From Wenzhouxiangellaceae bacterium (lineage in GTDB: Bacteria > Pseudomonadota > Gammaproteobacteria > Xanthomonadales > Wenzhouxiangellaceae), in contig JALQZL010000060.1 in NCBI GenBank assembly GCA_023258355.1, positions 1-8,937 on the forward strand: DNA of 8,937 nt, in the 5' to 3' direction. Made by a program: the position numbers and the translations under genes. Shown in pieces: positions 6,164 to 8,937 of this stretch. The notes under the pieces are model-generated. The model did not search any database, was not told the DNA's origin, and was given only the letters and a program-made list of their open reading frames with translations. Positions within the stretch are counted from its first letter, which is position 1. The number at the start of each line of letters is the position of its first letter.

Positions 6164-7084
6164 ATGACCAACAAACCAGAACTGGCGCCCGACACCCGTG
6201 CGGCGATTGAGCAACAAATTCAGTCGGCTGATGTGGTCCTGTTTATGAAAGGCTCACCCAAAATGCCCCAATGTGGCTTCTCGGCACGGACGGCAGGCAT
6301 GCTAGATACACTGCTGGACGGTCAATATGCCGCCTACAATGTTTTAGAAGATGAGGCCTTGAGAGAAGGCATTAAGGTTTTTAGCGATTGGCCCACCATT
6401 CCGCAGCTCTACATCAAGGGTGAGTTTGTGGGCGGTTGTGACATTGTGACGGAGATGTACAACGCCGGTGAGCTTCACGAAATGCTTGGTTTGGAAGTAC
6501 CAGACCGCACCCCACCGGAAATCACGATCACGCCGAAAGCTGCCGAGCAGATTCAGGCCTTCCTCGCACAATACCCAGGCCAGTACCTTCATTTTTCAGT
6601 GACCTCGGACTGGGATGCGCGCTTTGAGGTAGGGCCTCGGGGTGGTCATGAGATTGCCAGTGAGGTAGAGGGTATGACTGTCTTGATGGACTTGGCTACC
6701 GCTCAAAAAGCCAAAGGTGCCACCATCGATTGGGTAGAGACCATGCAAGGGGCAGGCTTAAAGTTGGACTTGCCAGGCGCGCCACCAGCGGTGGCTTCAA
6801 TGACAGCGAGCGAGCTCAAAGACCGCTTAGCCAAAGGTGAAGATCTGTGGGTCATTGATACACGGCCTGAACCAGATAGGGTGGCGAAACCTGTCGCATT
6901 TTCTGAGCCACTGGATGCTGACACAATGGCAAAGCTAAAAGAGGCCAATCCAGATCAAGCGATCGTGTTCATGTGTCATGTTGGCATCACCAGCCAAAAG
7001 ATCGCAGAGCATTATCGAAAACAAGGGCTTAGAAAGCTATTCAATCTAGAAGGTGGTGTTGAGGCTCTGATGCAGGCGATGTAA
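6164..7084 (+). CDS. Monothiol glutaredoxin / A-type-carrier-like / rhodanese fusion protein
   Basis: A 306-residue cytosolic protein with three domains. Residues 1-112 are a CGFS monothiol glutaredoxin of the GrxD (Grx4) type: Lys29 before the active site, PQCGFS at 35-40, WPTIPQLYI with cis-Pro at 76-84, and GGCD at 90-93. These residues bind glutathione and a bridging [2Fe-2S] cluster. Residues about 116-206 resemble the IscA/HesB A-type carrier fold (ITITPKAAEQIQAFL, LHFSV, then VEGMTVLMD) but contain none of the three cluster-binding cysteines. Residues about 212-306 are a rhodanese domain with loop CHVGITS at 271-277, Cys271 being the predicted persulfide site; the usual Arg of the CxxGxR loop is Thr276. 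GrxD itself is about 115 residues, so this is a long fusion variant. Expected role: Fe-S cluster transfer linked to sulfur handling (inferred). It is transcribed away from the LuxR-type gene. Its stop abuts the xthA stop with no spacer. Confidence 0.9.
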   Translation: MTNKPELAPDTRAAIEQQIQSADVVLFMKGSPKMPQCGFSARTAGMLDTLLDGQYAAYNVLEDEALREGIKVFSDWPTIPQLYIKGEFVGGCDIVTEMYNAGELHEMLGLEVPDRTPPEITITPKAAEQIQAFLAQYPGQYLHFSVTSDWDARFEVGPRGGHEIASEVEGMTVLMDLATAQKAKGATIDWVETMQGAGLKLDLPGAPPAVASMTASELKDRLAKGEDLWVIDTRPEPDRVAKPVAFSEPLDADTMAKLKEANPDQAIVFMCHVGITSQKIAEHYRKQGLRKLFNLEGGVEALMQAM

Positions 7085-7852
7085 TCAGCAACTGAACTCC
7101 GCCACCGCTGGTGCGTGGTCAGAAGGCCTCTCCAAGCGCCGAGGTTCTTTGTCGATATAACTGGCTGTGCAGCGTGTTTTCATGGCGTCTGAGCACAACA
7201 CCAAATCAATTCTTAAACCGAGGTTTCTTCTGAAGCCAGCAGCACGATAGTCCCACCATGAAAATGTGCCGTCCGGTTGCGGAAATAAACGGAAGCTGTC
7301 ATGTAAGCCTAGTTTGATCAGCTTGCTGAGCGCTTCACGCTCGGGTGTTGAGCAAAGAATCTTCTCATGCCAAGCCTCGGGGTCATGAACATCTCGATCA
7401 TCGGGTGCGATGTTAAAGTCACCCATCACAACCACATTGGCATGGTTCTTGACTTCCTCATCAACCCATTTGTACACGGCATCTAGCCATGCCATTTTGT
7501 AAGCATACTTATCGCTACCCACCTCTTTGCCATTGACGACATACAGATTGATGACCCGGGTATCTCCAATGGTGGCCGCAATGACCCGTTTCTGCTCATC
7601 CTCAAAATGAGGGATTGCTTTGATGATGTCTGTGGGATGAGTCTTTGAGATCAGGCAAACACCGTTGTAGGTTGGCTGGCCTGAGAACACCACATGATAG
7701 CCAAGCGCTTCAATCTCATTGACTGGAAATTTCTCATCAACCAGTTTGGTCTCTTGTAATCCGAGAACATCAGGCTGATGCTCAGTCAGCCAGTCAGAGA
7801 CTTGTTCCAGTCTGACCTTCAATGAATTAACATTCCAGCTGGCGATTTTCAT
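7085..7852 (-). CDS. xthA: Exodeoxyribonuclease III
   Basis: A 255-residue Mg-dependent AP endonuclease and 3'-5' exonuclease of base-excision repair, slightly shorter than the 268-residue E. coli enzyme. The endonuclease/exonuclease/phosphatase fold motifs are all present: KIASWNVNSLKVRL with Asn7, LQETKL with metal ligand Glu34, LYVVNG with Tyr104 (the usual Pro of this motif is Val), GDFNIAP with Asp145 and Asn147, RIDLVL with Asp216, and the C-terminal SDHAP with Asp245 and His246. A strong AAAGGAG (7857-7863) lies 4 bases before the ATG. It is the last gene of a compact leftward run, 22 bases after the SET-domain gene. It ends directly against the glutaredoxin fusion gene, with no room for a terminator between them. 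Confidence 0.96.
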   Translation of the reverse strand: MKIASWNVNSLKVRLEQVSDWLTEHQPDVLGLQETKLVDEKFPVNEIEALGYHVVFSGQPTYNGVCLISKTHPTDIIKAIPHFEDEQKRVIAATIGDTRVINLYVVNGKEVGSDKYAYKMAWLDAVYKWVDEEVKNHANVVVMGDFNIAPDDRDVHDPEAWHEKILCSTPEREALSKLIKLGLHDSFRLFPQPDGTFSWWDYRAAGFRRNLGLRIDLVLCSDAMKTRCTASYIDKEPRRLERPSDHAPAVAEFSC

Positions 7853-7874
7853 GCGGCTCCTTTATTCGGCAAAA

Positions 7875-8357
7875 TTATTCAGGCTGAAGATGGGGCTCAT
7901 CTTCAATGAAGTCTGACAGATGTTCTGATGAGTTCTCTTCTGGGACATCATCAGTGTCCTCCTCTTCATCCCATCCATAGTCAAAGGTAATTTCCTCTCC
8001 GGCTGAAATCCAGCGAGTGGCGTATAAATCAACATCAGACCATTCTGCATTGGGATCGCTGGAGTGATTAAGGAATCGCATTTCATTTTCACCATCAATG
8101 CCAAACCAATCATCCAGTGACTCATCATATAACCATAAGACATGCATGCCATCTTCATGAGTGATGGGGCCACGGTAAGTGCCGATATAGGTAAACGCTG
8201 GGATATCTATCTGTGCAAAAACACCCAAACCATGAATGGCAGAGGCTTTGACGCACACTTTAGAGTTACCTGTGTAGCGAGGATCGGCCAGGGGGCTAGT
8301 GGGTCGCTCACAAGTTGGCTCAGCTTGTGCTGGTTCGATGGGTATCGTCTCGCTCAT
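7875..8357 (-). CDS. Small SET-domain protein (putative lysine methyltransferase)
   Basis: A 160-residue protein with a compact SET domain at about 30-130. Visible motifs are the S-adenosylmethionine-binding start IHGLGVFA (41-48), IGTYRGP (58-64), the knot motif RFLNHSSDPNAEW (94-106) and AGEEITFDYGW (119-129) with the catalytic-type Tyr127. No cysteine-rich post-SET region follows. Instead there is a very acidic tail (about 129-157, rich in Asp and Glu) that could occupy a basic partner or act as a pseudo-substrate; this is inference. Bacterial SET proteins are known, but their substrates are mostly undefined. It sits 20 bases after the unknown upstream gene and 22 bases before xthA, suggesting one transcript. 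The Shine-Dalgarno is weak (AGAAAG, rather far), so translation may be coupled to the upstream gene. The first 27 residues are Pro/Glu-rich and probably disordered. Confidence 0.9.
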   Translation of the reverse strand: MSETIPIEPAQAEPTCERPTSPLADPRYTGNSKVCVKASAIHGLGVFAQIDIPAFTYIGTYRGPITHEDGMHVLWLYDESLDDWFGIDGENEMRFLNHSSDPNAEWSDVDLYATRWISAGEEITFDYGWDEEEDTDDVPEENSSEHLSDFIEDEPHLQPE

Positions 8358-8377
8358 ATCAAGATAGGTCTTTCTGG

Positions 8378-8937
8378 TTAAGTGCCTGAGATGCTCGTCA
8401 ATTTCCCAGTGTCCTCATTGTAGCAAAGCGAGACACTGATCTCTGCTGACAAACCTCTCTGTGAAAAGTCTCTGGTCATCTGTTGAATGGCTCGGGTGCT
8501 GACAGGAAACAAGTGAATCATTGCGCCATCTTCAATCAATGTCCACGCAACCAAACCAACTGCCGGCGCTTCATGCTGAGTGAGATTCTGTTCGGCATTG
8601 ACTTGGCTTGTGTTCGTTGTCTCGATGACGCACTGACGGGTTTCATCAAAGATGGCATTGGCTTGAGTCACCACACCCCAAGGAATCTCATGATTATCGA
8701 TAAGGGCGGTCAATGTTCTAAAGGCGCGGAGCCAGAGCAGGTAACTCATCACTTGCTCAGGATCACTGGCGTCTGATTCAGCCATCCATTGGTCAAAGGT
8801 ATAAAAATGGATTTCGAATTTTTGAAGTGTGCTTGACCACTGTGCACTGAGCTGCCCAGGGAGTGAGATGGGTTGGTCTTCGTCTGGTCGAAGAAGAGCC
8901 ACTTCGACGGCATCCCAAAATCCACTTAGGTCAGCGG
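8378..8937 (-). CDS. Unknown protein, 5' end cut by the window
   Basis: An open frame runs from the right edge to the TAA at 8378-8380 (186 complete codons). A GTG at 8900-8902 could be a start. However, the frame stays open upstream with protein-like sequence (ADLSGFWDAVEVALLRP) and the GTG has no clear ribosome binding site, so I treat the gene as partial. The visible part is soluble with no signal peptide or membrane segment. It contains an aromatic stretch (FEIHFYTFDQW), a helical-looking MSYLLWLRAFRTLTALID, and a C-terminal alternating segment (WTLIEDGAMIHLFPVSTRAI). I recognise no family. It is the upstream member of the probable operon with the SET-domain gene and xthA. Confidence 0.7.
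   Translation of the reverse strand, partial: ADLSGFWDAVEVALLRPDEDQPISLPGQLSAQWSSTLQKFEIHFYTFDQWMAESDASDPEQVMSYLLWLRAFRTLTALIDNHEIPWGVVTQANAIFDETRQCVIETTNTSQVNAEQNLTQHEAPAVGLVAWTLIEDGAMIHLFPVSTRAIQQMTRDFSQRGLSAEISVSLCYNEDTGKLTSISGT

Noticed and set aside
6064..6210. A 48-codon frame (ATG preceded directly by AAAGGAG) overlapping the start of the glutaredoxin fusion, a possible leader peptide.
   Set aside because: The purine-rich site is only about one base from the ATG, too close for normal initiation, and the reading frame has no recognisable protein character.
7862..8173. A 103-residue minus-strand frame within the SET-domain gene.
   Set aside because: It overlaps the SET gene in another frame and shows no domain; the SET frame has clear motifs.

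Overview
The window looks like chromosomal DNA of a gammaproteobacterium with moderate GC. The basis is a recognisable PrlC/oligopeptidase A N-terminus, an XthA-type exonuclease III, a CGFS glutaredoxin built into a multidomain protein, and double-membrane secretion features. The genus cannot be fixed from sequence alone. No tRNA, rRNA, CRISPR array, transposon or integrase was seen. Coding density is high; the longest gene-free stretches are about 200 and 150 bases, and both lie between divergent genes.

Region 1 (1-1040, minus) is the 5' part of prlC, cut by the left edge before its catalytic zinc site. A 150-base divergent region follows, with a perfect TATAAT for prlC and a 12-bp palindrome. 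Region 2 (1191-5227, plus) is a tight three-gene operon: a small exported, cysteine-free beta-rich protein; an exported protein of two Ig-like domains resembling a periplasmic chaperone; and an 849-residue exported protein with Ig-like N-terminal domains, a Trp/Tyr-rich putative beta-barrel and two carboxypeptidase-regulatory-like C-terminal domains. The layout matches chaperone-usher logic (subunit, chaperone, outer-membrane platform), yet no protein shows clear signatures of classical FimC/FimD-type families. This is the best candidate for a poorly described system.

Region 3 (5264-5965, minus) is a LuxR/CsgD-like regulator, convergent with the operon, whose receiver domain has lost the phospho-acceptor Asp and conserved Lys. 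By position it may control the operon. Region 4 (5966-6163) is an AT-rich divergent intergenic region with two inverted repeats.

Region 5 (6164-7084, plus) encodes a three-domain protein: CGFS glutaredoxin, a cysteine-less A-type-carrier-like middle domain, and a rhodanese. It ends base-to-base against xthA. Region 6 (7085-8937, minus) is a compact probable operon, transcribed right to left: an unknown protein cut by the right edge, a small SET-domain protein with a very acidic tail, and xthA, with gaps of about 20 bases.
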